DNA of 64,000 nucleotides from Rhodovulum sulfidophilum DSM 1374 (GCF_001633165.1 NZ_CP015418.1:2914001-2978000), one strand, 5' to 3'; counted from the first letter of the stretch, positions 33,019-42,083 are shown. Notes: generated by a model not told the origin, from the sequence alone. A program made the numbers and translations.

Positions 33019-34309
33019 TTATGCTGGATGGGGCCGGGCGCTTCGGGCCCATGGCCGGATTGCACGGCCGGAACGGGTTTCGGCCCTCACCGGGGCCTTG
33101 GCGGAAGGCGGCCCCGCCATCGGCAATCGCCGGTCCTATGGCGACGGCGCGCTGAACAGCGATGGCGCCGCGACAGAGATGACGCGGATGGACAGGCTTC
33201 TGGCCTTCGACCCCGAGACCGGCGTGATCGAGGTCGAGGCCGGGGCCACCATCGGCGCGCTTCTGAAGATGCTGGCGCCGCGGGGCTGGATGCCGAGGGT
33301 AATGCCCGGTACCGGCTTTGCCACGATCGGCGGCTGTATCGCCAATGACGTGCATGGCAAGAACCATCATGGTGCGGGCAGTTTCGGCCAGCATGTGCTG
33401 GCGGTCACGCTGATGATGCCCGAAGGCCCGCGCGAGGTCACGCCGGGCGCGGACCCCGCGCTGTTTCGCGCCACGATGGGCGGTCAGGGCCAGACCGGCG
33501 CCATCCTGTCGGCACGGCTGCAGCTGATGCCGATCCCCGGCCAGCGGATGAAGGTCGTGGAAACCCGGATGCGGGACTTCGACAGCTTCATCGCCGCGCT
33601 CGACGCCTCCGAGGCCGAATTCACCGTGGGCTGGATCGACGCGACGGCGAAACGCAAGCGGCTCGGGCGCGGCATCCTCGAAGAGGGCACGCTGGTCGAG
33701 GGCACCCGCCCCGGCCCCGAGCGCAAAGCGAAGCCCGTGCCCTTCGACGCGCCCAAGGCGCTGTTGTCCCGGCCGGTGGTGAAGATCTTCAACCGCTGGT
33801 ACGGATCGGGCGTGCCCGACAGCGGCCGCAAGCGGACCCGCGCGCTGGACGCGTTCTTCTTCCCGCTCGACGCGCTGACCGACTGGAACCGGCTGTATGG
33901 CAAGCGCGGCTTTCACCAGTTCCAATGCGTCGTGCCCGCGGACCGGGTGGCTGCGCTGAAGGAGATCCTGAACACCATCGCGCGGGGCGGCGTCGCCTCG
34001 CCGCTGGCGGTCCTGAAACGGATGGGGCCGGGCCGCGCCGGGCATCTGTCCTTCCCGATGGACGGCTACACGCTGGCGGTCGACCTGCCCGCCCGCGCCA
34101 AGGTGCCCGCGCTTTACGCCCGGCTCGAGGATCAGGTGCTGGCCGCGGGCGGGCGGATCTATCTGGCCAAGGACGCGCTGGCGCGGCCCGAAAGCATGGC
34201 CGCGATGTATCCCGAACTGGAGGCCTGGCGCGCCGAGGCGGACAAGGCCGATCCCGGGCGGCGCCTGGCCACCGATCTGGTGCGGCGGCTGCAACTGAGG
34301 AGCGCGTGA
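32999..34309 (+). CDS. DprE1-like FAD oxidase (decaprenylphosphoryl-ribose 2-epimerase subunit homologue)
   Basis: DprE1 oxidises polyprenyl-phosphoryl-ribose at C2, the first half of epimerisation to the arabinose donor. The 436-residue product shows the FAD-binding core with IGNRRSYGDGALNSDG and NDVHGKNHHGAGSFGQHV, closely resembling mycobacterial DprE1. The C-terminal LSFPMDGYTL and RIYLAKDALARPESMAAMYP also align with it. By that alignment Lys391 matches the essential Lys of the mycobacterial enzyme, while the cysteine attacked by benzothiazinones is replaced by Ala360. It overlaps the flippase-like gene upstream and the DprE2-like gene downstream (TGATG). The lipid and sugar used here are inferred, not shown; the ribosyltransferase is not in the window. 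Confidence 0.85.
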   Translation: MQWKTADYAGWGRALRAHGRIARPERVSALTGALAEGGPAIGNRRSYGDGALNSDGAATEMTRMDRLLAFDPETGVIEVEAGATIGALLKMLAPRGWMPRVMPGTGFATIGGCIANDVHGKNHHGAGSFGQHVLAVTLMMPEGPREVTPGADPALFRATMGGQGQTGAILSARLQLMPIPGQRMKVVETRMRDFDSFIAALDASEAEFTVGWIDATAKRKRLGRGILEEGTLVEGTRPGPERKAKPVPFDAPKALLSRPVVKIFNRWYGSGVPDSGRKRTRALDAFFFPLDALTDWNRLYGKRGFHQFQCVVPADRVAALKEILNTIARGGVASPLAVLKRMGPGRAGHLSFPMDGYTLAVDLPARAKVPALYARLEDQVLAAGGRIYLAKDALARPESMAAMYPELEAWRAEADKADPGRRLATDLVRRLQLRSA

Positions 34310-35046
34310 TGGCAGAGACCTGGATCATTCTCGGGGCCTCGTCCTCGATGGCGCGGGCGCTGACGCGCAGGCTTGCCGCGCGCGGCGACGGCCTCATCCT
34401 CGCCGGGCGCGAGCTTGCCGATCTCGAGCGCGACGCGGCCGATGCGCGCGTCCGGGGCGCGGCCTTCGCCGAAACCATCCGCTTCGACGCGCGCGATCCC
34501 GCCTGCCTGGCGCCGATCCTCGCCCGGGCCGAGGCCTGCGAGGGCACGGTCTCGGCGGCGGTCTTCGTGGGCTCGATGCCGCCCCAGGCCGAGATCGACG
34601 CCGATCCCGGCCTGATCGAGGGCGTCGTCACCGACAGCTTCACCGGTCCGGCCCGGCTGCTGCAGGGGCTGGCCCCGATCATCGAGGCTCGAGGCGCGGG
34701 AACCGTCATCGGCGTGGGCTCGGTCGCGGGCGATCGCGGACGGATCGGCAACTATGTCTATGGCGCGGCCAAGGCGGCCTTCGCCACCTACCTGTCGGGC
34801 CTGCGCAACCGGCTGGGCCGCGCGGGCGGGCATGTGCTGACGGTCAAGCCCGGCTTTACCGATACCGCGATGACCTGGGGCATCGAGGGGATGTTCCTCG
34901 TGGCCTCGCCCGACAAGGTCGCCGATGACATCCTTACCGCACTCGAGAAACAGCGCAACGTGATCTACACGCCGTTTTTCTGGATGGGCATCATGGGCAT
35001 CATCCGGCTTATCCCGGAACGGGTGTTCAAGAAACTCTCGGTCTGA
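34309..35046 (+). CDS. DprE2-like short-chain dehydrogenase
   Basis: A 245-residue SDR. The NAD(P)-binding motif is WIILGASSSMARALTRRLA, the catalytic Tyr-Lys pair is YVYGAAKAA, and a serine-containing GVGSVAGDRG strand precedes it. A hydrophobic C-terminal tail (FFWMGIMGIIRLIPERVFKK) is likely to touch the membrane, as in DprE2. DprE2 reduces the 2-keto intermediate made by DprE1. The TGATG overlap with the DprE1-like gene shows tight translational coupling, which is the main reason to prefer this over a generic SDR. Confidence 0.87.
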   Translation: MAETWIILGASSSMARALTRRLAARGDGLILAGRELADLERDAADARVRGAAFAETIRFDARDPACLAPILARAEACEGTVSAAVFVGSMPPQAEIDADPGLIEGVVTDSFTGPARLLQGLAPIIEARGAGTVIGVGSVAGDRGRIGNYVYGAAKAAFATYLSGLRNRLGRAGGHVLTVKPGFTDTAMTWGIEGMFLVASPDKVADDILTALEKQRNVIYTPFFWMGIMGIIRLIPERVFKKLSV

Positions 35047-35590
35047 GGCCTGTCGCGCCGTCCGGTCCGGGGCCGGACGGCGCCGACAGAGCCCGGCGCC
35101 GTGGACCATGACGGACAGCGCAAGGCCGACAGCGTCGTGATCCTGTCGCCCTCGATAGCCCAGACCATGCGGATCGGCCAGACCGCCGTCAGAAACGCAA
35201 CCATCCAGAGCCGCAAGCGGATCTGACACCACGTCCCTGCCCGGAGCAGGACCTGTAGGCGAGGGAAACGACCGGCATCCCCGCGACGCCGGGCCTGGCC
35301 ATGATCCTGTCGGTGGCCCCGTCCCTCCCCATATTCGCATTGCAGACATCGCCAGGATTAAAATTCGCTTTCGAAATCATTTCGCGCGAATTACCGAAAC
35401 ACATTTCAATCCAGAAGGTTTTAGGGACACTTTCCGACTTGACGGAAATTGCCAAGTCCAAGCCCCACTCCCGCCTGATTTGACAGGCCTGATGGCAAGG
35501 CCGAAGCGGTTGAGAGTTCGTCCCTCGGGAGGTCCGGCGCTTCATCCATTGTCATCTGAACCGAGCAAGCATCCTTCTGGAGGGGCAAAC
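35047..35590 (+). other. 544-bp gap before the Flp pilin gene
   Basis: It holds a strong hairpin at 35050-35089 (listed separately), then a GC-rich part without a credible gene. From about 35350 to 35450 it is noticeably AT-rich, which is where the flp promoter would be expected. A TTGACA hexamer is at 35480-35485, but no good -10 follows at 16-18 bp. Short open frames here are noise. Confidence 0.45.
35050..35089 (+). terminator. Strong hairpin after the DprE2-like gene, terminator without T-run
   Basis: CTGTCG and GCCGTCCGG pair with CCGGACGGC and CGACAG around a 7-nt loop, directly after the stop codon. No T-tract follows, so termination may be imperfect or the stem may only stabilise the mRNA end. 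Confidence 0.4.
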
Positions 35591-35803
35591 ATGAAACTCT
35601 TCAATATCGTCAAGACCTTCGCCAAATCCGACTCCGGCGCCGTCACCGTCGACTGGGTGGTGCTGACCGCCGCCATCGTCGGCCTTGGCATCGCCGTGCT
35701 GAGCACCGTCCGCGGCGGCGTGAACGACCTGGGCGGTGAAATCTCGGATGCGCTGTCGGAAGCCACGGTCGCCTCGCCGAGCACACTCGGCTGGAGCAAC
35801 TGA
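35591..35803 (+). CDS. flp: Flp-type class IVb pilin
   Basis: The 70-residue major pilin of the tad pilus. A short basic leader (MKLFNIVKTFAKSDSG) is followed by the processing site and hydrophobic N-terminal helix (AVTVDWVVLTAAIVGLGIAVL). In classical Flp the residues after cleavage include Glu-Tyr; here they are Asp-Trp (VDW), a variant I associate with Rhodobacterales pilins. The prepilin peptidase that would cut it is encoded at 45511. GGAGGGG lies 8 nt before the ATG and a terminator follows 30 bp after the stop, so it can be expressed as a separate abundant transcript. Confidence 0.92.
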   Translation: MKLFNIVKTFAKSDSGAVTVDWVVLTAAIVGLGIAVLSTVRGGVNDLGGEISDALSEATVASPSTLGWSN

Positions 35804-35832
35804 TCCACCCGAGCCTGCGCCCGGAAATCCCC

Positions 35833-35858
35833 AAGGCCGCACATCGCGTGCGGCCTTT
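35833..35858 (+). terminator. Intrinsic terminator of flp
   Basis: AAGGCCGCAC pairs with GTGCGGCCTT around a 5-nt loop and is followed by a short T-run (TTT). It separates the pilin gene from the assembly genes, which allows high pilin expression with some read-through. Confidence 0.75.
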
Positions 35859-36025
35859 CCTGTCTTTCGGGCCTCCGTCCGGCAATCGGTCGCTCTTTAA
35901 ACGAATATCAATCAGGCAAATGCAGGATTGCCCCGAACCTGCCGCCCAGGGGCGGCCCGGCCGGCAGAGCCACCGACGCTCCGCGGCCTGAACGGCCCCC
36001 CGGATCGACCGCGAAAGGACATGTC

Positions 36026-36853
36026 ATGCGCCTGATCTTCGGACTGGTTCTTTTGGTCGGGCTCGGCCTGGCGGGGTTTGCCGTCTATATGGCCCAGGGC
36101 TATTTCAACCAGACCAAGCGCGACCTCGCCGCCGCGCGGGCCCAGCAGGTCGCTCTGGAAACCGTGGTCGTCGCCAGGGAACCGCTGCGCTATGGCCAGC
36201 AGATCACCCTTGCAGACTTGCGCCCGGTGCTCTGGCCGGAGGAGTCGATGCCAGATGGCGTCTTCCGGACCAAGGAAGAGCTTTTTCCAGAGGGTCAGCC
36301 TCAATTCCGTACCGTGTTGCGGGCGATGGAGGCGGGCGAACCCCTGTTGCAGGTCAAGGTGACCGATCCCGGCGCCGATGCCGGCATCACCTCGCGCCTG
36401 ACCAAGGGCATGCGCGCCTTCGCCATCCGGGTCGATGTCAGTTCGGGCGTGTCGGGCTTTCTGCGCCCCGGCGACCGCGTCGATATCTACTGGAGCGGCG
36501 AGAGCCATTCGAAACAGTTCACCAAGCTGATCGAACCCGGCATCCGGCTGATCGCCGTCGACCAGATCGCCCACGACGACACCACGCGTCCGGTGATCGC
36601 CCGTACGGTGACGGTCGAGGTCTCGCCGCAGCAGGTCGCCGCTCTGGCACAGGCGCAGTCGATCGGTCGGCTGTCGCTGGCGCTGGTCGGGGCCAATGAC
36701 GATGTGCTGGCCGAGGCTGTCGAAGTCGACCACAAAACGCTTCTGGGCATCGAGGACGCGCCCGCCGCGCCGCCCGAGGAAAAACGGATCTGCACGATCC
36801 GGACCCGCCGCGGCTCGGAGGTGATGGAAATCGCCATTCCCTGTACCAACTGA
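36026..36853 (+). CDS. cpaB: Flp pilus assembly protein CpaB/RcpC
   Basis: A 275-residue periplasmic protein with one N-terminal membrane anchor (LIFGLVLLVGLGLAGFAVYM). A SAF-type domain (about residues 45-110: VVVAREPLRYGQQITLADLR, VLRAMEAGEPLL) and the RcpC domain (GMRAFAIRVDVSSGVSGFLR, PGDRVDIYW) follow. CpaB/RcpC associates with the secretin and is needed for Flp pilus assembly. It is the first gene after the pilin, and the secretin gene follows after 207 bp. Confidence 0.93.
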   Translation: MRLIFGLVLLVGLGLAGFAVYMAQGYFNQTKRDLAAARAQQVALETVVVAREPLRYGQQITLADLRPVLWPEESMPDGVFRTKEELFPEGQPQFRTVLRAMEAGEPLLQVKVTDPGADAGITSRLTKGMRAFAIRVDVSSGVSGFLRPGDRVDIYWSGESHSKQFTKLIEPGIRLIAVDQIAHDDTTRPVIARTVTVEVSPQQVAALAQAQSIGRLSLALVGANDDVLAEAVEVDHKTLLGIEDAPAAPPEEKRICTIRTRRGSEVMEIAIPCTN

Positions 36854-37060
36854 TCCCCCCAGCCTGCCGACAGCCGACAGACCGCGCGACCTCTGATTGC
36901 ATCTGAACGCGCGTCCGGCACCTTTGATTGTTGCGAGATATCCACAGGCCACGATCCGCAACACCGCCCCCAGATTGAAAAGAGCGGGGCCATGCCGCAT
37001 CCTGATTGCCGCAAGGGGCGCAAGATCCCTTCCGCGGCTTGGTCGGAAAGGCAGGATCGC

Positions 37061-38491
37061 ATGAATTTTCGGATCATCCTCGCGGTCGCGCTGCTGGGTC
37101 TTGCCACCACTCCGGGCGCCCTCCGCGACGCCGGGGCGCAGACCCTTCGCACGCTTGGAGGTCTGGCGACCGGAAAGCTCACCGTGCCGATGAACCGCGC
37201 CGTCGTCGTCGAAAGCGAGCAGGTCTTCGCCGAATTGTCGATCTCGAACCCGCAGATCGCCGATATCTCGACCCTGTCCGACCGGACCATCTACGTGCTG
37301 GGCAAGTCGCCCGGGCGCACGACGCTGACCCTGCTCGGCCCCGATGGCGACCTGATCGCCAATGTCGAGGTGCAGGTCACGCCCGACATGAGCGAACTCA
37401 AGGAGCGGCTGCGCGACGTCCTGCCGGGCGAGCCGATCGAGGTCCGGGCAGCCAATGACGGCCTGGTGCTGTCGGGCACGGTCAGCTCGAAGCTGGTGAT
37501 CGACCGCGCGCTCGACCTTGCCTCGCGTTACGCCCCCGAGCGGATCTCGAACCTCCTGACCGTCGGCGGCACCCAGCAGGTAATGCTGAAGGTCCGTTTC
37601 GCCGAGATGAACCGCTCGGTCTCGAAAAGCCTCGGCACCAGCCTCGGCGTCTCGGGCCTGACCAGTGGCGGCGATCTCAGCTTTTCGGGCGGCACCAACA
37701 CCATCGCCGAAGGCAACAATCTGGGCAATCTCTTCGACGGCAACCCGGCCACCGGCCTGACCCGTTCGCGCGGCAGCAACGGGGTGTTCTCGATCGGGAT
37801 CGGCGCGGGCGATGTCGAATTCGCGGTCCTGCTGGAGGCGCTGGAAACCAAGGGCTTCGTGCGGACCCTGGCCGAGCCCAACCTGACCGCGCTCTCGGGC
37901 CAGTCGGCCAGTTTCCTGGCCGGCGGCGAATACCCGATCCCGGTGGTCGGCAGCGATGGCGAGGTCACGGTCGAGTTCAAGCCCTTCGGCATCTCGCTGG
38001 GCTTCATCCCCAATGTCGTGGGCACCAACATCAATCTCGAGATGACCGCCCAAGTCAGCAATATCGACCCGTCGGTCACGTATAACAACAACGGCATCAT
38101 CATCAGCGGCTTCTCGACCCGCTCGACCGCCACCACGGTCGAGCTGCATGACGGCGAAAGCTTCGCGGTCGCGGGGCTGCTGCAGGACGATTTCGCCAGT
38201 CTCAAGGGACAGGTCCCCTGGCTGGGCGATGTGCCGGTCCTCGGCGCGCTCTTCCGCAGTTCGGAATACCAGCGCGACCAGAGCGAGCTGGTGATCATCG
38301 TCACCGCGCATCTGGTCTCGCCGATCCGGGGCGAGGCACTGGCGCTGCCCACCGACCGCGTCGCCCCGCCCAGCGAGCGCGACCTCTTTCTGTACGGTCG
38401 GCTGTCATCGCCGCGCACGCCGCGGTCGGGGGCTGCGGGCGAGGTCGCGCGGCAGGATTTCGGCGGTTCCTACGGCTATGTGATGGAGTGA
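37061..38491 (+). CDS. cpaC: Tad pilus outer-membrane secretin RcpA/CpaC
   Basis: Forms the outer-membrane pore through which the Flp pilus passes. The 476-residue product has a signal peptide ending about DAGAQ, then the pilus/BON-type N-domains (RTIYVLGKSPGRTTLTLLG, then GEPIEVRAANDGLVLSGTV). The C-terminal secretin domain (about residues 230-425) contains VEFAVLLEALETKGFVRTLAEPN and the signature VPWLGDVPVLGALFRSSEY. The ATG at 37061 with AGGA upstream is preferred to 36992, which gives no signal peptide. Its neighbours on both sides are tad genes, ruling out a type II or III secretion role. Confidence 0.94.
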   Translation: MNFRIILAVALLGLATTPGALRDAGAQTLRTLGGLATGKLTVPMNRAVVVESEQVFAELSISNPQIADISTLSDRTIYVLGKSPGRTTLTLLGPDGDLIANVEVQVTPDMSELKERLRDVLPGEPIEVRAANDGLVLSGTVSSKLVIDRALDLASRYAPERISNLLTVGGTQQVMLKVRFAEMNRSVSKSLGTSLGVSGLTSGGDLSFSGGTNTIAEGNNLGNLFDGNPATGLTRSRGSNGVFSIGIGAGDVEFAVLLEALETKGFVRTLAEPNLTALSGQSASFLAGGEYPIPVVGSDGEVTVEFKPFGISLGFIPNVVGTNINLEMTAQVSNIDPSVTYNNNGIIISGFSTRSTATTVELHDGESFAVAGLLQDDFASLKGQVPWLGDVPVLGALFRSSEYQRDQSELVIIVTAHLVSPIRGEALALPTDRVAPPSERDLFLYGRLSSPRTPRSGAAGEVARQDFGGSYGYVME

Positions 38492-38495
38492 GCCC

Positions 38496-39146
38496 ATGCG
38501 CGCCCGCCTTGCCCTTCTGACCCTCGGCACCGCGCTGGCCCTGACCGGCTGCAGCCCGCAACAGCGCGAGGAGTTCGACCGGCCCGCGGGCGAGACGCTT
38601 GACGATGGCAGCTTCGGCAAGGCCACGACGACCAACCGGATGATGATGACCGCCGACCGCGCGATGGCCATCGACATGACCCGCCGCTTTGCCGCCGAGG
38701 TACCGAACACCGTCGCCTTCGCCTTCGACAGCGCGGTGCTCGACCGGACCGCGCAAAGCGCGCTCGACCGGCAGGCGGGCTGGATCCTGCGCCATCCCTT
38801 CGTGGTGTTCCGGGTCTACGGCCATGCCGACAAGGTCGGCAGCGATGCCTATAACAAGGCGCTGGGTCTGAGGCGCGCAGAGGCCGTGATCGGCTATCTG
38901 GCCGGGCGCGGCGTGTCGCGGGCGCGGCTGCAGGCGGTCGTCTCGCATGGCGAGACCCGACCGCTGGTGCCGAGCGCGGGGCCCGAACGGCAGAACCGGC
39001 GCACGGTGACGGAGGTATCCGGGGTCATCAGGCCCCGTCCGATGGCGATCGACGGCAAATACATGGAGCGCAGCTACAAGGCCTATCTGGACAGCGCCCA
39101 GCCGAAGCCCGGTCTCATCCCCGAACCGCTGCAGGCCGAAGAATAG
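38496..39146 (+). CDS. OmpA-family lipoprotein of the tad locus
   Basis: A 216-residue protein with a lipoprotein signal (LALTGC, lipid on Cys20). The OmpA-type peptidoglycan-binding domain (about residues 75-175) includes VAFAFDSAVLDRTAQSALDR, VYGHADKVGSDAYNKALGLR and ETRPLVPSAGPERQNRRTV. It starts 4 nt after the secretin stop and is surely co-translated. It probably links the outer-membrane pore to peptidoglycan, taking the place of the CpaD-type pilotin or accessory lipoprotein found in other tad loci. Confidence 0.9.
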   Translation: MRARLALLTLGTALALTGCSPQQREEFDRPAGETLDDGSFGKATTTNRMMMTADRAMAIDMTRRFAAEVPNTVAFAFDSAVLDRTAQSALDRQAGWILRHPFVVFRVYGHADKVGSDAYNKALGLRRAEAVIGYLAGRGVSRARLQAVVSHGETRPLVPSAGPERQNRRTVTEVSGVIRPRPMAIDGKYMERSYKAYLDSAQPKPGLIPEPLQAEE

Positions 39147-39397
39147 CATTTGGCCGACGCCGCCCCGGCGAGGCCCGGTGAGGCCCGGCAGCCTCTTGCG
39201 CACCAATCCCTCCGGCGGCGGCCCATTCCGAGGGTATTTCCGAACAATTCCGCCGCTCGGGCCGTAATGTTGCCCAAGTTGTTCTTCATCCTCACCCGAT
39301 AACGGACATATGCGCGCCGGACGAGTCGCGCGCCAACGGTGCGGAAGAACGGCTGCCCGGCCGCCCTGCCCGGTCTGCGTGGAAGGACGTGGAAACG

Positions 39398-40639
39398 ATG
39401 ACGAGCATGCCAGCGCCGATACCGGATCAGGCTCCGATCCGCGCCTGCACGGTGTCGCGGGACATCCAGAATTTCGATCTTCTGATCGAGGACATGGAGG
39501 CCGAGCTGGGCGGCGGATGGGGCGATATCGCCTTCGCGGAGGCGCAGGATTTCCTGGAACAGCCCGAGGCACGGCATCTCGAATTCATCGCGGTCGCGGT
39601 CGGCGATGCCGACGCGGCCAATATCGCCGCGATCGGCGAGATCGTGGAGGCCGCGAAACGGCGTGGCCTCCGGGTTCTGGTCATCGCCGAAGAGCTGAGC
39701 CCGATCGCGCTGCATCAGCTGATGCGGAAGGGGGCCGACGATTTCGTGCCCTATCCGCTGCCCGAAGGTGCCCTGCATGACGCGGTCGAGCGCCTTCGCC
39801 GGGCCGGGTCGCCCGCACCGGCGCCCGACCCGACCTGCCCCAGGCTCTCGCGACCGAACCGCGACGGGGTGGTGCTGCCGGTGCAGGGACTGGCGGGCGG
39901 CGTCGGCGCCTCGACCTTCGCGGTGAACCTCGCATGGGAGCTTTCCCTGATCGCGGGCGAGGTCGGCGGCCGGGTCTGTCTTCTCGATCTCGACCTGCAA
40001 TTCGGCTCGGCCGCGACCTATCTCGACCTGCCGCGCAAGGAGGCCGTGTTCGAGCTGCTTTCCGACATCGCCGCGATGGATGGCGAGGGGTTTCTGCAGG
40101 CGCTGCAGGTCTACCGGAACGAATTGCATGTGCTGACCGCGCCCACCGACATCCTGCCGCTCGACATCGTCGGTCCCGACGAGATCAATGCGCTGATCGA
40201 CATGGCCCGGTCGCAATTCGATTTCGTCGTGATCGACATGCCCAAGACAATCGTCAACTGGACCGAGGCGGTGATCAACCGGTCGCATCTCTATTTCGCG
40301 CTGCTCGCGCTTGACATGCGCTCGGCGCAGAATGCGCTCCGGGTGATCCGGGCCCTGAAATCAGAAGGTCTGCCGCGCGAAAGGCTGCGCTTTGCCCTGA
40401 ACCGGGCGCCCAAATTCACGGATCTGTCGGGCCGCGGCCGGGTGCGACGGCTGGCCGACAGTCTCGATATCGAGATCGGGCTTATGTTGCCCGATGGCGG
40501 CAGATCGGTGACCGAAGCCGGCGATCACGGTCTGCTTCTGGCCGAAACCGCCGCCCGGTCGCCGCTGCGAAAGGAGATCCGCAAGCTGGCGCTGTCGCTG
40601 CATGATGTCGGAACGGCTGCGGCCGCCGCCGCGCAATAG
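39398..40639 (+). CDS. cpaE: TadZ/CpaE, ParA-like pilus localisation ATPase
   Basis: TadZ marks the pole or assembly site of the pilus. The 413-residue protein has an N-terminal receiver-like domain (about 15-140, ending FVPYPLPEGALHDAVERLRR) and a C-terminal SIMIBI ATPase domain. The P-loop is the atypical GGVGASTFAVNLAWELS, lacking the usual lysine, as is typical of TadZ. CLLDLDLQFGSAATYLDLP and DFVVIDMPKTIVNW follow. The ATG at 39398 is chosen (GGAAGGA about 10 nt upstream); a GTG at 39389 is possible. The 251 bp upstream have no gene and probably hold a promoter. Confidence 0.92.
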   Translation: MTSMPAPIPDQAPIRACTVSRDIQNFDLLIEDMEAELGGGWGDIAFAEAQDFLEQPEARHLEFIAVAVGDADAANIAAIGEIVEAAKRRGLRVLVIAEELSPIALHQLMRKGADDFVPYPLPEGALHDAVERLRRAGSPAPAPDPTCPRLSRPNRDGVVLPVQGLAGGVGASTFAVNLAWELSLIAGEVGGRVCLLDLDLQFGSAATYLDLPRKEAVFELLSDIAAMDGEGFLQALQVYRNELHVLTAPTDILPLDIVGPDEINALIDMARSQFDFVVIDMPKTIVNWTEAVINRSHLYFALLALDMRSAQNALRVIRALKSEGLPRERLRFALNRAPKFTDLSGRGRVRRLADSLDIEIGLMLPDGGRSVTEAGDHGLLLAETAARSPLRKEIRKLALSLHDVGTAAAAAAQ

Positions 40640-40649
40640 GAAGCCCTGC

Positions 40650-42080
40650 ATGTTTTCGCGCTACAGGAAACCCGCGCCCGGCAAGGTGCCGCCCGCCCCG
40701 CCGCAACCGCAGGCCAAGACACCGCCCGAGGCCCCGGCCGAGGCATCGGCGCCCGCCCTCCCCGCCCTGCCGCTCCAGGCAGCGCCCAACGAGAAGGACC
40801 GCAAGCGCAAGGAGCGTCTGGGCGAGCTGAAAGCCGAGCTGCACAAGACGCTTCTGGAAAACCTCAACCTCGCCGCGCTTGAACATGCCGAAGAGAAGGA
40901 GCTTCGCACCGAGATCCAGGCCATCGCCTCGGAAACGCTCGAGGAGATGGGCGTCGTTCTGAACAAGGACGACCGCAACCAGCTTTACCAGGAGCTGTTC
41001 GACGAGGTGACCGGGCTCGGCCCGCTCGAACCGCTGCTGAAGGACGACAGCGTCAACGACATCCTGGTCAACGGCCCCCGTCAGATCTTCGTCGAGCGCG
41101 GCGGCAAGCTTCAGCTGACCGACATCGCCTTCCGGGACGAAAAGCACCTGCTTAGGATCATCGACAGGATCGTCTCGGCGGTGGGGCGGCGGGTCGACGA
41201 ATCGACCCCCTATGTCGATGCCCGGCTGGCCGACGGCTCGCGCTTCAACGCGATGGTGCCGCCGGTCGCCGTCGATGGCAGCCTGGTCTCGATCCGGAAA
41301 TTCAGGAAGGACAAGCTCGGCATCGACGACCTGGTGAGATTCGGCGCCTTCACCGAGGAGATGGCCGCCTATCTGCAGGCCGCGGTGGCGACGCGCCTCA
41401 ACATCATCGTCTCGGGCGGCACCGGCTCGGGCAAGACCACGACGCTGAACGCGCTCTCCTCCTTCATCGACAATTCCGAACGGATCCTCACCATCGAGGA
41501 CACCGCCGAGCTGCAGCTGCAGCAGACCCATGTCGGCCGGATGGAAAGCCGCCCCCCCAATGTCGAGGGCAAAGGCGCGGTCAGCCAGCGCGACTGTCTC
41601 AAGAACGCGCTCCGGATGCGGCCCGACCGCATCATCGTCGGCGAGACCCGCGGCAACGAGGTGATCGACATGCTGCAGGCGATGAATACCGGCCATGACG
41701 GCTCGATGACCACGATCCATGCCAATAACGCGCGCGACGCGGTCAGCCGGCTGGAAAACATGATTGCCATGGCCGGGATCGAGATGCCGCTGAGGGCGGT
41801 GCGGGCGCAGATCGCCTCGGCCGTCAACCTGATCGTGCAGGCCAGCCGCCTGCAGGACGGATCGCGCCGTCTGGTCTCGATCACCGAGGTGACGGGGATG
41901 GAGGGTGAGGTGATCTCGATGCAGGAAGTGTTCCGCTACGAACGCCTCGGGCTCGACCCCGGCGGCAGGATCGCCGGCCGGTTCACCGCGACCGGCATGC
42001 GCAGCCATTTCTCGGAGCGGTTCCGGCAATGGGGCTACGACCTTCCCACCGCCATCTTCGAGCCCGGACGGGGAGGCTAA
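40650..42080 (+). CDS. cpaF: Tad pilus assembly ATPase TadA/CpaF
   Basis: The hexameric motor that powers Flp pilus extension (and, in Caulobacter, retraction). The 476-residue protein has a Pro/Ala-rich N-terminus, then the CpaF helical domain and the secretion-ATPase core. The Walker A is GGTGSGKTTTL (about residues 256-266), the Asp box is LTIEDTAELQL, Walker B is MRPDRIIVGETRGNE, and a His box is present (MTTIHANNARDA). The ATG at 40650 lies 10 bp after the cpaE stop. It is followed after 3 bp by tadB. Confidence 0.96.
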   Translation: MFSRYRKPAPGKVPPAPPQPQAKTPPEAPAEASAPALPALPLQAAPNEKDRKRKERLGELKAELHKTLLENLNLAALEHAEEKELRTEIQAIASETLEEMGVVLNKDDRNQLYQELFDEVTGLGPLEPLLKDDSVNDILVNGPRQIFVERGGKLQLTDIAFRDEKHLLRIIDRIVSAVGRRVDESTPYVDARLADGSRFNAMVPPVAVDGSLVSIRKFRKDKLGIDDLVRFGAFTEEMAAYLQAAVATRLNIIVSGGTGSGKTTTLNALSSFIDNSERILTIEDTAELQLQQTHVGRMESRPPNVEGKGAVSQRDCLKNALRMRPDRIIVGETRGNEVIDMLQAMNTGHDGSMTTIHANNARDAVSRLENMIAMAGIEMPLRAVRAQIASAVNLIVQASRLQDGSRRLVSITEVTGMEGEVISMQEVFRYERLGLDPGGRIAGRFTATGMRSHFSERFRQWGYDLPTAIFEPGRGG

Positions 42081-42083
42081 CCC

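Noticed and set aside
35912-38311. 799-codon minus-strand open frame over cpaB and the secretin
   Set aside because: The plus strand has complete CpaB and secretin proteins; the antisense product has no recognisable domain.
37061-38491. Type II or type III secretion secretin
   Set aside because: All neighbours are tad/flp genes and the N-domains are of the CpaC type.
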